DNA of 56,961 nt from Candidatus Rhodoferax odensensis (GTDB lineage Bacteria; Pseudomonadota; Gammaproteobacteria; Burkholderiales; Burkholderiaceae_C): NCBI GenBank assembly GCA_016718405.1, contig JADKDJ010000039.1, forward strand, positions 1-56,961, written 5' to 3'. Each line of letters starts with the position of its first letter. The first letter of the stretch is position 1. Positions 35,996 through 44,397 of this stretch are shown here, in pieces. The position numbers and the translations under genes are program-made. Below the pieces are notes generated by a model. It did not search any database and was not told the origin of the DNA. It saw only the letters and a program-made list of their open reading frames with translations.

Positions 35996-36595
35996 ATGTC
36001 TGAACATAAAGCCATCAAATCGGATCAAGCGCAGCTGGCCCAGTCTCGTCAGTTCAAGCGCGGTGAGTGCGTCTACGCCACGGGCGACCGGGGGCAGGCC
36101 TGGCGAGTGGTGTCGGGCGCGGTACGGCTCGACACCATCGGCGCGCACGGTCCTGCGTTTGCCAACCTGGCCCTGCCGGGCGACGTGATCGGCGCCGAAG
36201 CACTGGTCAGCGGGCACTATGCCTTTCAGGCGCGCGCGCTCACCCCCTGCGCACTGGCTCCATGGAAAGAGCCCAAGACATCGCTGCTGAGTTTGTTCAC
36301 TGCCACGCAGCGTCGCGCAGCTGAGGTCGTTGCCCTGCGTGGCGGACGTGCAGCGGATCGGGTGGCCCGACTGGCGCGCCTGCTGGTGGGCGATGGTGAA
36401 TCCACACCGGCGGAGCGCCCGCTTGTGATGCCCCGCCTGCGGGATGTGGCCGATATCACGGACCTGACGATCGAAACCGTCTCGCGGGTTGCCGCCACGC
36501 CGACCCGCAACGGTGCCTCGCGGCGTCGCCCGCGCCAGGCAACACCGCATGTTGCCCCGGCTTTCCCGGATTTGGCCGGTGGCGCCACGGCGTAA
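35996..36595 (+). CDS. Crp/Fnr-type transcription regulator
   Basis: A 199-residue protein with a cyclic-nucleotide-binding-like barrel (FKRGECVYATGDRGQAWRVVSGAVRLDTI ... LALPGDVIGAEALVSG) and a C-terminal helix-turn-helix (MPRLRDVADITDLTIETVSRVAATPTRNG). AGGAG lies about ten bases before the ATG. The residues after the recognition helix are a Arg/Pro/Ala string rather than the usual wing, so the C-terminus may be out of frame or degenerate. It ends about 110 bases before rpoH; a regulatory link to rpoH is suggested only by position. Confidence 0.78.
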   Translation: MSEHKAIKSDQAQLAQSRQFKRGECVYATGDRGQAWRVVSGAVRLDTIGAHGPAFANLALPGDVIGAEALVSGHYAFQARALTPCALAPWKEPKTSLLSLFTATQRRAAEVVALRGGRAADRVARLARLLVGDGESTPAERPLVMPRLRDVADITDLTIETVSRVAATPTRNGASRRRPRQATPHVAPAFPDLAGGATA

Positions 36596-36648
36596 AGCCG
36601 CCGGGTCGGACCCTGGCTCAAGGCTATGGGGACGATTGAACCAATCTG

Positions 36649-36675
36649 TTAGCACTCGATCGGAGAGAGTGCTAA
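36649..36675 (+). promoter_or_regulatory. CIRCE operator (HrcA-binding site) upstream of rpoH
   Basis: TTAGCACTC, nine bases, GAGTGCTAA: both arms match the CIRCE consensus exactly. It ends 31 bases before the rpoH start codon. HrcA is the known ligand and hrcA is encoded in this window at 4160-5164, so repression of rpoH by HrcA is expected. Confidence 0.95.
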
Positions 36676-36706
36676 TATTCATCTAATGACATTAAGGAGT
36701 TCTGGT

Positions 36707-37648
36707 ATGACTACACAAACCGGGGTTTCGAGTTCCGCACTGACCTTGACAAATCCTTGGGCTGTCGTGCCCTCACTGGGCAACTTGGACGCCTATATTT
36801 CGGCGGCCAACCGCCTGCCCATGCTCACGGCCGAGGAAGAGCAGACCTTCGCGCGCCAGCTTCGCAACAACAACGACCTGGAGGCTGCCGGCAAGCTGGT
36901 GTTGTCCCACTTGCGTTTGGTTGTGTCGGTGTCGCGCCAGTATTTAGGCTATGGCTTGCCGCATGGCGACCTGATCCAGGAAGGCAACGTTGGTCTGATG
37001 AAAGCGGTCAAACGCTTTGATCCGGACCAAGGCGTGCGACTGGTGAGCTATGCGCTGCACTGGATCAAGGCAGAAATACACGAGTACATCCTCAAGAATT
37101 GGCGCATGGTCAAGGTGGCCACCACTAAGTCGCAGCGCAAGCTGTTCTTCAACTTGCGCTCCATGAAGCAGCGCTTCAAGTCCGAAGATGCTGCCGCCGA
37201 TCTGGGCACACACCGAGAGCGTCTGAGCGAAGAGCAAATCGACACCATGGCGCGCGAACTCAAGGTCAAACGCGAGGAAGTCATCGAGATGGAAACTCGG
37301 CTCTCAGGCGGCGACGTCTTGCTTGACCCAAGTCCGTCTGATGATGGTGACGACGCGTTTGGTCCGATCACCTACTTGACCGACAGCAGCCATGAGCCCA
37401 CCGCGATGATCGAATCGCGTCAGCGCGACATGCTTGCCAGCGAAGGCATCGCCACGGCATTGGAATCACTCGACCCCCGCAGCCGGCGCATCGTTGAGGA
37501 ACGCTGGCTCAAGGTCAATGACGACAGCTCGGGCGGCATGACCCTGCACGACTTGGCGGCCGAATACGGCGTCAGCGCCGAACGCATTCGCCAGATTGAA
37601 GCAGCGGCCATGAAGAAGATGAAGAAGGCGCTGGCGGAATACGCCTGA
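36707..37648 (+). CDS. rpoH: RNA polymerase heat-shock sigma factor RpoH (sigma-32)
   Basis: A 313-residue sigma factor. Region 2 is HLRLVVSVSRQYLGYGLPHGDLIQEGNVGLMKAVKRFDP, followed by SYALHWIKAEIHEYI; the RpoH box is QRKLFFNLR; region 4 ends with GVSAERIRQIEAAAMKKMKKAL. AAGGAG is eight bases before the ATG at 36707. A CIRCE element precedes the gene, so it should be released by heat through HrcA and then drive the sigma-32 regulon. Confidence 0.97.
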   Translation: MTTQTGVSSSALTLTNPWAVVPSLGNLDAYISAANRLPMLTAEEEQTFARQLRNNNDLEAAGKLVLSHLRLVVSVSRQYLGYGLPHGDLIQEGNVGLMKAVKRFDPDQGVRLVSYALHWIKAEIHEYILKNWRMVKVATTKSQRKLFFNLRSMKQRFKSEDAAADLGTHRERLSEEQIDTMARELKVKREEVIEMETRLSGGDVLLDPSPSDDGDDAFGPITYLTDSSHEPTAMIESRQRDMLASEGIATALESLDPRSRRIVEERWLKVNDDSSGGMTLHDLAAEYGVSAERIRQIEAAAMKKMKKALAEYA

Positions 37649-37722
37649 ACATGGGCAGGTTCGCGCAAGCGAACCCGCCGCGTGAGAGACAATCGCATGC
37701 AATTTCGTTCACAAGGATTGAC

Positions 37723-38724
37723 ATGCCTCGCCTCTTCCTTCGTCGTGCTGCGCTTTTTGTAGCACTTGCAACTGTCTCCACCTGGTCTGCCGCCCAGAAG
37801 ACCTCTAAGCCCGCAACGCCGGATGCGGTCTGGCCGACCAAGACGGTCAAGTTGCTGGTAGGTTTTCCAGGCGGCTCGTCACCCGACCTGATGGCCCGAA
37901 CCCTGGCCGAGCCGCTTTCCAAAGCGCTGGGCCAACCGGTGATTGTGGAGAACCACCCTGGCGCCAGCGGCAGCATTGCCGCCAATCTGGTTGCGAAATC
38001 CACCGACAACCACACGCTGGGCATCATGATCAATGGCAACTTGACAATCGCCAAGCTGCTCAACCCCAGGACCCCCTTCGACCCCGCCAAAGACCTGGCT
38101 CCGATCAGCCTGATTGGAACAGCGCCGCTGGTGCTGACGGTGCCTGCCTCTGCCGCTGGCGCAACTGCACAAGAATTTTTTGTGGCAGCGCGAAACGGTG
38201 GTGACAAGTGGAATTACGGCACGCCGGGCAATGGAACCGTGGGTCATATTGGCATGGAGTTGCTCAAGAGCAAGACCAACATCGCACCGGTCCATATTCC
38301 CTACTCTGGCAACCCGCAAGTGATCACGGCCATGATAGGCGGGCAGATCCAGATGTCCTTGCTGCCGCCGGGCCTGGCCATGGCCCAGGTACGCGCTGGC
38401 AAGCTCAGGGCCATCGGTGTGACCTCAACCGGTCGCAGCCCGCTCGTGCCCGAGGTCCCTAGTCTGAGTGAGGGCGGCGTGAACAACTTCCAACTGGAAA
38501 TCTGGAATGCCGTGGCTGGCCCAAGCACCTTGCCCAAGCCGATCATCACACGCCTGTCCACGCTCTTCAGCGAGATCGCCCGCAGCCCCGACGTCCGCCA
38601 GAAGTTGTTCAATCAGGGTTGGCAGGTCGCGGGTTCATCGGCCGAGGGGTTGGCCAACCGCATCAAGTTCGACACCAATTTGCTGGGTGGCGTAATCCTC
38701 ATGCGCGGCATCAAGACCGAGTGA
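37723..38724 (+). CDS. Tripartite tricarboxylate transporter-type binding protein (Bug family)
   Basis: A 333-residue periplasmic protein with a signal peptide (cleavage near TWSAAQ). Family marks are WPTKTVKLLVGFPGGSSPDLMAR, LGQPVIVENHPGASGSIAANLVAK and IAPVHIPYSGNPQVITAMIGGQI. Burkholderiales carry many such orphan receptors for carboxylates or aromatics. No TctA or TctB gene is adjacent, so the transporter partner is elsewhere. Ligand unknown. Confidence 0.93.
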   Translation: MPRLFLRRAALFVALATVSTWSAAQKTSKPATPDAVWPTKTVKLLVGFPGGSSPDLMARTLAEPLSKALGQPVIVENHPGASGSIAANLVAKSTDNHTLGIMINGNLTIAKLLNPRTPFDPAKDLAPISLIGTAPLVLTVPASAAGATAQEFFVAARNGGDKWNYGTPGNGTVGHIGMELLKSKTNIAPVHIPYSGNPQVITAMIGGQIQMSLLPPGLAMAQVRAGKLRAIGVTSTGRSPLVPEVPSLSEGGVNNFQLEIWNAVAGPSTLPKPIITRLSTLFSEIARSPDVRQKLFNQGWQVAGSSAEGLANRIKFDTNLLGGVILMRGIKTE

Positions 38725-38798
38725 GATCCTGACAAATTGCGGGCCAGACCGGAGCATAGCCACGCCCTGTGCTCAACCGATCATCCGACGCCCGGCGT

Positions 38799-39410
38799 TC
38801 AGCGCGCCTGCGCCAGCAGCAGTTTGATGTCGGCCGCCAAAGGGGCCGCGCCGGTGCCATAGCGGGTGTAGAGGCGCAATTTGCCATTGGCGTCGTAGAC
38901 GTAGCTGCCCGCCGAGTGGTCCATTGTGTAGCTGGTGGGTGTCTTGCCCTCAACCTTCTTGAAATACACCTTGTACTCCTTGGCAAGGGCCTCCAGCTTG
39001 TCGGGTGTGGTCGTCAAGGCCAGGAAGGTCGGGTCAAAATTGGCCATGTAGGCCTTGAGCAGTTCCGGCGTGTCACGCTGCGGGTCGACCGAGATGAACA
39101 GGCCCTGCAGTTTTTCGCCATCCTTGCCAAGCAGCTTTTTGACTTCGGCCAGTTCGTTCATCGAGGTAGGACAGACATCGGGGCACTGGGTGTAGCCAAA
39201 GAACAGCACCACCACTTTGCCCGCAAAGTCCTTGATGGCACGTTGTTGTCCGTTGTGATCGGTCAAGGAGAAATCACGCGCGTAGTCTGCCCCGCTGACG
39301 TCGATGGCGGCAAACTTCGGCTTCTGCTCGGAACACGCTGCAAGCAGGCCACCAGCCAAGGCCACGACGGCGCATGCGGTTGCGGTTTTGATAACAAGTC
39401 GTCTGTGCAT
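38799..39410 (-). CDS. SCO1/SenC copper chaperone lipoprotein
   Basis: A 203-residue lipoprotein with lipobox LLAAC (Cys26), thioredoxin fold and the copper site CPDVC (Cys76 and Cys80) with the distal His165 in TMDHSAG. Sco proteins load or reduce the CuA centre of cytochrome c oxidase subunit II. It is the last gene of the oxidase/haem A cluster and starts 17 bases after ctaB. Confidence 0.94.
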   Translation of the reverse strand: MHRRLVIKTATACAVVALAGGLLAACSEQKPKFAAIDVSGADYARDFSLTDHNGQQRAIKDFAGKVVVLFFGYTQCPDVCPTSMNELAEVKKLLGKDGEKLQGLFISVDPQRDTPELLKAYMANFDPTFLALTTTPDKLEALAKEYKVYFKKVEGKTPTSYTMDHSAGSYVYDANGKLRLYTRYGTGAAPLAADIKLLLAQAR

Positions 39411-39426
39411 GGAGTTGGTCCGAAGT

Positions 39427-40323
39427 CTAAAAGAGGTAGTGATCGACCAGCAGCGCCGCAAACAGCACACTGAGGTGAATCAACGAGAAACGAAACGTTT
39501 TGCGCGCCAGCGCATCGGAGTAGTCGCGCCACAGCCAGAAGGCATACAGACAGAAACCCACGCTCAGGCCAATCGCCACCACCAGGTAAAGCCATGAACT
39601 CATGCCATAGACAAACGGCAGCATGCAGGCCGCCGCAAGCACGCCGGTGTAAAGCAGGATTTGCAGGCGCGTGTACTCGCTTCCATGCGTCACCGGCAGC
39701 ATTGGCAGACCGGACTTGCGGTAGTCCTCCACCCGGTACAGGGCCAGCGCCCAGAAATGCGGTGGGGTCCACAGAAAGATGATCAGAAACAAAATCAGGG
39801 CCTCAGGGCCGACGTCACCGGTCATGGCGGCCCAACCGAGTACCGGCGGCATCGCGCCCGACGCCCCGCCGATCACAATGTTTTGCGGCGTGCTGGGCTT
39901 GAGAAAGATGGTGTAGATGATGGCGTAGCCGACAAAGGTGGCAAAGGTCAACCACATCGTCAACGGGTTGACCCAGACATACAGCAGCCAAGAGCCCAGG
40001 CCACACAACATGGCCGAAAAGATCAGTGTCTGCCAGTCACTGAGTTCGCCTCTGGCGGTCGGCCGCCAGGCGGTACGCTTCATTTTGGCGTCAATGGCCT
40101 TTTCAACGATGCAGTTGAACGCGGCCGCCGCCGCGGCCACCAGCCACACACCCAGGCTGGCCAACGCGGCAAGCTTGACCTGCGCCAAAGTCGGCACGCC
40201 CGGCACGGCCAACACCATGCCAATGAAAGCGCAAAAGACAATCAACTGAACCACGCGCGGCTTGGTCAGCGCGTAGAACTGGCGCAGCACGGTCGTGGTG
40301 CTGCGCGGCAAAGTGGCACTCAT
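39427..40323 (-). CDS. ctaB: Protohaem IX farnesyltransferase (haem O synthase)
   Basis: A 298-residue integral membrane prenyltransferase. It adds a farnesyl chain to haem b. The substrate motif is NCIVEKAIDAKMKRTAWRPTARG; the second aspartate-rich loop is YRVEDYRKSGLPMLPVTHG. About eight membrane helices are visible. It overlaps the end of ctaA by four bases, so haem O made here passes to haem A synthase made in the same transcript. Confidence 0.96.
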   Translation of the reverse strand: MSATLPRSTTTVLRQFYALTKPRVVQLIVFCAFIGMVLAVPGVPTLAQVKLAALASLGVWLVAAAAAAFNCIVEKAIDAKMKRTAWRPTARGELSDWQTLIFSAMLCGLGSWLLYVWVNPLTMWLTFATFVGYAIIYTIFLKPSTPQNIVIGGASGAMPPVLGWAAMTGDVGPEALILFLIIFLWTPPHFWALALYRVEDYRKSGLPMLPVTHGSEYTRLQILLYTGVLAAACMLPFVYGMSSWLYLVVAIGLSVGFCLYAFWLWRDYSDALARKTFRFSLIHLSVLFAALLVDHYLF

Positions 40324-41498
40324 GCAAGGGTTCCTGTTTTAGTTGTTGTCAGCGTGCTGACGCCGTGGGCGCTCGCTGAAGTGCTCACGCAGGCGGTCCA
40401 GGTCAGCGTCACCACCAACGCGCCCGCGCCGCCAGTATGCAACACTGCCGCCAGCAAGGGCCAGTCCAGCACCACGTTGCTCAAACCGGTCACCAGTTGC
40501 AGAGTTGCCAAACCGGCCAGCAGGCGAGTGTGCTGGCGCAGCCCAGCCACCAAACGCAGGCGCCAGGCCAGCAGGCCCAAGGCCAGCAGCACCAGCACGG
40601 CGAACAGGCGATGCGCAACGTGAATCGCGGTCAGTGCCTCAAATGAAATATGCTCCCCCGCGCGGGTAAAACCCAGCTCGCGCCAGAGCTCGAAACCCTG
40701 CGCAAAATTCATGGCCGGCCACCAGCTGGCCTGGCACATTGGAAACTCGGTGCAGGCCAGCACAGCGTAGTTGGTGCTGACCCAGCCCCCCAGGGCAATC
40801 TGAATCCAGACCAGCCCGGTGGTGACCCCCAGCAGCGTACGCCCATGGGGCCCTATTGCCACCAGCGGCACGGCGCGGTGTGCCTGGTGGTAGCGTACGG
40901 CCAGCATGCACAGCAGTGCCAGCAACACCACACCACCAAGCAGATGCAGCGTCACGATCGCCGGGAACAGCTTCATGGTCACGGTCAGGGCGCCGAAGGC
41001 GCCCTGAATGCACACCCACACCAGCGTCAGGGACGCGAGCCACGGGTTGACGGCCACAGCAGGCGCACGGGCCGGCACGGCCCGTCGATGCACCGCCCAG
41101 CTTGCCGCCGCCAACACCAAAATGAGCACGCCAACGCCGGTCGCCAGGTAGCGGTGAATCATCTCGATCCAGGCCTTGCCATGGGTCACCGGTCCGCTGG
41201 GCATGGCGTTTTGTGCGGCACTGATGTGGGCGCTGGCCCCAACCGGACTGGCACTACCGTAACAGCCTGGCCAGTCCGGACACCCCAGACCCGAGTCGGT
41301 CAGGCGGGTGAAGGCGCCAAACATCACCAGGTCGAACGTCAGGAACAGCGTCAGCAAGGTAAGCGCCTGAAGCCGCCGCGTGGGCGACGCCTGCTGGTTG
41401 CGCACCCATACCCAGGCCAGGGGTCCCATGGCCACCAGCGCGCCCATGATCATCACGTGCAAGACCGGCGACAGGTCGTACAAAGACTGCGCGTTCAA
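40320..41498 (-). CDS. ctaA: Haem A synthase
   Basis: A 392-residue membrane protein of the COX15/CtaA family with eight helices. Conserved histidines are in WIEMIHRYLATGVG, IVTLHLLGGVV, AIHVAHRLFAVLV and AVLHTGGAGALV; the Cys pair loops are GLGCPDWPGCYG and ACTEFPMCQ. The start is taken as TTG at 41498 (MNAQSLYDLSPVLHV), which overlaps the upstream stop as TTGA; no ATG gives the right N-terminus. It oxidises haem O to haem A for cytochrome aa3. Confidence 0.94.
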   Translation of the reverse strand: MNAQSLYDLSPVLHVMIMGALVAMGPLAWVWVRNQQASPTRRLQALTLLTLFLTFDLVMFGAFTRLTDSGLGCPDWPGCYGSASPVGASAHISAAQNAMPSGPVTHGKAWIEMIHRYLATGVGVLILVLAAASWAVHRRAVPARAPAVAVNPWLASLTLVWVCIQGAFGALTVTMKLFPAIVTLHLLGGVVLLALLCMLAVRYHQAHRAVPLVAIGPHGRTLLGVTTGLVWIQIALGGWVSTNYAVLACTEFPMCQASWWPAMNFAQGFELWRELGFTRAGEHISFEALTAIHVAHRLFAVLVLLALGLLAWRLRLVAGLRQHTRLLAGLATLQLVTGLSNVVLDWPLLAAVLHTGGAGALVVTLTWTACVSTSASAHGVSTLTTTKTGTLA

Positions 41499-42142
41499 GG
41501 TCTGCTCTCCCGACCCGCCTTGTCCCACGACGCAGAGGCCCGCAACAGGCGCTCCAAATCGCTCTTGACCTTGGCCGCCGTGGCCGACTCCAGGCCGGGC
41601 GGGAAACGCATCATCCACATCCCATTGGGGTCTACCAGGTACAGATGATCGGCCAGCAACTGACCGGCTGCAGGTGCCAACCAACGGGCCACCTCGTCAT
41701 GCTTGACGCGCAGCACATTGGCCTGGCGCAGGCCGCCGCGCAATTGCTCGTCAACCGGCGCCGCGTCGTCCACCAGCCAGACCCAGTCGACACGGTCCTT
41801 CTCTTTGCCTAGGCTCTCGCGCAGCTGGCGCTGCAGGTAGAGCTGGCGGGTGCACGCATCGTTGCAGGCGCCTGAGGCAACGCTTACCAGCAGCCATTGT
41901 CCGGCGAGGTCGCGCAAATTGCCCGCCGCACCGTCAAGGCTGAGCGTGGCCGCATTGGGGATGGGTACCTGGGGATCGATCAGTTGCCCAAAGTTGCGTC
42001 GTCCCTCGGGGCGAATCACGTAATAGGTGAAATAGGACGCCAGCACAGGCGCAACGCACACCAGCAGAATTGCCAGCATCTTCAGTCGACCGCTAACCAG
42101 CGAAGCGGGTGCAGTGCCAGCCTGTGCACTTTGCATCGGCAT
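41495..42142 (-). CDS. Membrane-anchored thioredoxin-like protein of the oxidase cluster
   Basis: About 215 residues: one N-terminal helix (LKMLAILLVCVAPVLASYFTYYVI), then a domain with GQWLLVSVASGACNDACTRQLYL, a C-x3-C motif as in Sco proteins, and DHLYLVDPNGMWMMRFPPG near the end, where Sco has its fold closure. It lacks an obvious Sco-type distal histidine motif. It lies between surf1 and ctaA, conserved in Burkholderiales, and probably helps copper or thiol chemistry of oxidase assembly. The start is uncertain: ATG 42142 or 42136, or ATG 42253, which would overlap surf1. Confidence 0.7.
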   Translation of the reverse strand: MPMQSAQAGTAPASLVSGRLKMLAILLVCVAPVLASYFTYYVIRPEGRRNFGQLIDPQVPIPNAATLSLDGAAGNLRDLAGQWLLVSVASGACNDACTRQLYLQRQLRESLGKEKDRVDWVWLVDDAAPVDEQLRGGLRQANVLRVKHDEVARWLAPAAGQLLADHLYLVDPNGMWMMRFPPGLESATAAKVKSDLERLLRASASWDKAGRESRP

Positions 42143-42203
42143 CACGTGAACTGTCAATCCGAGTGGTTGGTCTGCAGAAACGCCAGCGGCAGGCGCTTTG
42201 GAC

Positions 42204-42926
42204 TCAAGGACGGCGCTTGGCGAGGAGACGTCGGACAATTTGGAACCAAACATAAAGAACAACCAACAGGGCACTCATGCCCCACCACTGAAGCGCATAC
42301 CCAAAGTGTTTACGCAACGTCACCTGGGCTTCGGGCCAGTCACGCTTCAGACCGTCTGCCGCGGCGCCAGTTTGCTTGACGGTCAGTTCGAACACCGGTA
42401 AACCCGATTCGGTGCGAAATTGCGCCAAGTCGAGATTTTGCCGGATCGCACCCGCTCCCGGGCCGTCCAGCTCATATAGTTTGGAAGGCCAGGGGGCAAT
42501 TCTGCCTTCAATCTCAACCCAACCGGCTGATATCCCCAGTTGGGGCAAGGCCGCACGATCCAGGAAATTGCGCTGGACCCAGCCTCGCTGGACCATGACC
42601 GCCGTGGCTTGGCCCTCCAACTGCAGCGGCGTGAGCACAATCAGCCCGGCTATGCCATTCATCGGCCGGTTGTCCAGAAACACGGTGCGCTGGTCAAGCC
42701 ACTGCCCACGCAGCTTGACCGATCGGTGCAAGGCTTGCGTCGGTGCGGACAGCGCCAGCAGCGCGCCATTGGACAGGGGTGTCAGACTCCCCTGGCGGGC
42801 CAGCGCCAGGTCTTGCTCCTGCATCGTCACGCCGCGCCCGTACTGCCAGTGACCCAGCGCCAGCGTCACGCCAAGCCCCAACAGCGTGGCAAGCGTGATC
42901 AACCAAAACCGAAATCGCGCATTCAA
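42204..42926 (-). CDS. SURF1-family cytochrome oxidase assembly protein
   Basis: A 240-residue protein with one membrane helix at each end (FWLITLATLLGLGVTLALGHWQ and GMSALLVVLYVWFQIV), the SURF1 topology. GHWQYGR, LRGQWLDQRTVFLDNRPMNG, VMVQRGWVQRN and KHFGYALQWW are family signatures. It helps insert haem a into subunit I. The start is TTG at 42926 (MNARFRFWL); a farther start would run into the divergent DUF2909 gene, 15 bases away. Confidence 0.9.
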   Translation of the reverse strand: MNARFRFWLITLATLLGLGVTLALGHWQYGRGVTMQEQDLALARQGSLTPLSNGALLALSAPTQALHRSVKLRGQWLDQRTVFLDNRPMNGIAGLIVLTPLQLEGQATAVMVQRGWVQRNFLDRAALPQLGISAGWVEIEGRIAPWPSKLYELDGPGAGAIRQNLDLAQFRTESGLPVFELTVKQTGAAADGLKRDWPEAQVTLRKHFGYALQWWGMSALLVVLYVWFQIVRRLLAKRRP

Positions 42927-42941
42927 AAGATAATCCGGAGC

Positions 42942-43163
42942 ATGAAGTACCTGACGATTATTGCCTTTGTTGCCATTGTCGCCAGCATGGGGGTAGCCTT
43001 CGTCGCCATGATGAAGCCGGGCTTGCCCGGGCAACCCAAGTCGGCCCGCATGGCGCGCGCACTGGCCCTGCGCGTGGCAATCTCAATCCTGCTGTTCTTG
43101 CTGGTGCTGATCGCCTGGGCCGCGGGCTGGATTCAACCCACCGGAATTCCACCGGGCCAGTAG
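42942..43163 (+). CDS. DUF2909 twin-transmembrane protein
   Basis: A 73-residue protein with two helices (LTIIAFVAIVASMGVAFVAMM and LRVAISILLFLLVLIAWAAGW) joined by a short basic loop (KPGLPGQPKSARMARALA). This is the DUF2909 pattern found beside oxidase genes. It is divergent from surf1 and convergent with coxC, on the opposite strand to the rest of the cluster. Role unknown. Confidence 0.85.
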   Translation: MKYLTIIAFVAIVASMGVAFVAMMKPGLPGQPKSARMARALALRVAISILLFLLVLIAWAAGWIQPTGIPPGQ

Positions 43164-43237
43164 GTCCTGCGCGCCGCTGGGTGGCCAAAAGAAAGGCACC
43201 TGTACGGTGCCTGTCATGGATTGGCGGAGATTCGCCA

Positions 43238-44119
43238 CTACATCCAGTACACCAGAATGTACAAGCCGAGCCAGACCACGTCGACAAAGTGCCAATACCA
43301 GGCGGCGCCCTCAAAGCCGAAGTGACGCTCGGCACTAAAGTGCCCCTTTTGCAGGCGCAGGGTGATAAACAGCAACATCAACATGCCCAGAAACACGTGA
43401 AAGCCGTGGAAGCCGGTCAGCATGAAGAACGTGGAGCCATAGACCCCCGAGCTCAGTTTGAGGTTCAAGTCGCTATACGCGTGCGCGTACTCGTAACCCT
43501 GAACACCCAGAAAGGTCGCGCCCAGCAAAACCGTCAGCCACATGAAACCCAGCGTGCGCGCACGGTTGCCAGCAAGCAGGGCATGGTGCGCGATGGTCAG
43601 CGTGACACCCGAACTCAGCAGCAAGGCGGTGTTGATGGTGGGCAACCAGAATGGGCCCATGGTCTTGAAAGGCTCAACAATGCCAGCAGGTGAGCCGGTG
43701 GCCCCTGCCACGACGCTGGGCCAGACCGCTTTGAAGTCTGGCCACAGCAGCAAGTTGTCACCACTGCCCAGCGCCGGCACCGAGTGCGCCCGTGCCCACC
43801 ACAAGGCCGTGAAGAAGGCGCCGAAGAACATCACCTCGGAGAAGATGAACCAGCTCATGCTCCAGCGAAACGACAGGTCGACCTTGTGCCCGTACTGGCC
43901 ACCCTGACTCTCGGTGATGGCGTCCATGAACCATTGGTACAGCACACCCAGGAACCACACCAGACCAAACGCCAGCGCGTATTTGCCCCAGGCCACGCCA
44001 TTTACCCACTGACCGGCGCCCAGGATGACGAACAACAGCCCAAAGGCCGCGAATGCCGGATGCCGCGAGGGTTGGGGCACGAAATAGTGGGCGCCAGGCG
44101 CCGGTGCGTGTGAACTCAT
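43238..44119 (-). CDS. coxC: Cytochrome c oxidase subunit III
   Basis: A 293-residue membrane protein with seven helices. Typical segments are SMSWFIFSEVMFFGAFFTALWWAR, TINTALLLSSGVTLTIAHHALL, GFHGFHVFLGMLMLLFITLRL and AAWYWHFVDVVWLGLYILVYW. It stabilises subunit I and may form the oxygen path. It is downstream of cox11 and the DUF2970 gene. Confidence 0.96.
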   Translation of the reverse strand: MSSHAPAPGAHYFVPQPSRHPAFAAFGLLFVILGAGQWVNGVAWGKYALAFGLVWFLGVLYQWFMDAITESQGGQYGHKVDLSFRWSMSWFIFSEVMFFGAFFTALWWARAHSVPALGSGDNLLLWPDFKAVWPSVVAGATGSPAGIVEPFKTMGPFWLPTINTALLLSSGVTLTIAHHALLAGNRARTLGFMWLTVLLGATFLGVQGYEYAHAYSDLNLKLSSGVYGSTFFMLTGFHGFHVFLGMLMLLFITLRLQKGHFSAERHFGFEGAAWYWHFVDVVWLGLYILVYWM

Positions 44120-44178
44120 GTCAGCTCCATTCTTCTTCAGTTCAAGTCAATTCAAATCCTGGGACGGTTTGCGGAACG

Positions 44179-44397
44179 CTATTTCGCCACGACCCAATTC
44201 ACCAACACCATCAGTCCAAGCACCAGCGCCAACACGCCTGCAACGCCCACGATGATGATGTGCAACGGGTTGACGCGGGCCAGGTCCTGCCGATACTCCG
44301 CGCTCTTTCGGATACCCAGAAACGACCACGCGACGGTCTTGAGGCTGCGGCCAAACGATGCTGTACCGGCACTGTCGCCTTGCGCGATGGGCTTCAT
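44179..44397 (-). CDS. DUF2970 membrane protein
   Basis: A 72-residue protein with one membrane helix near the C-terminus (HIIIVGVAGVLALVLGLMVLVNWVV) and the motif KTVAWSFLGIRKSAEYRQDLARVNP, which defines DUF2970. It overlaps the end of cox11 by four bases and precedes coxC, so it is likely to help oxidase assembly or be a small subunit. No biochemical role is known. Confidence 0.85.
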   Translation of the reverse strand: MKPIAQGDSAGTASFGRSLKTVAWSFLGIRKSAEYRQDLARVNPLHIIIVGVAGVLALVLGLMVLVNWVVAK

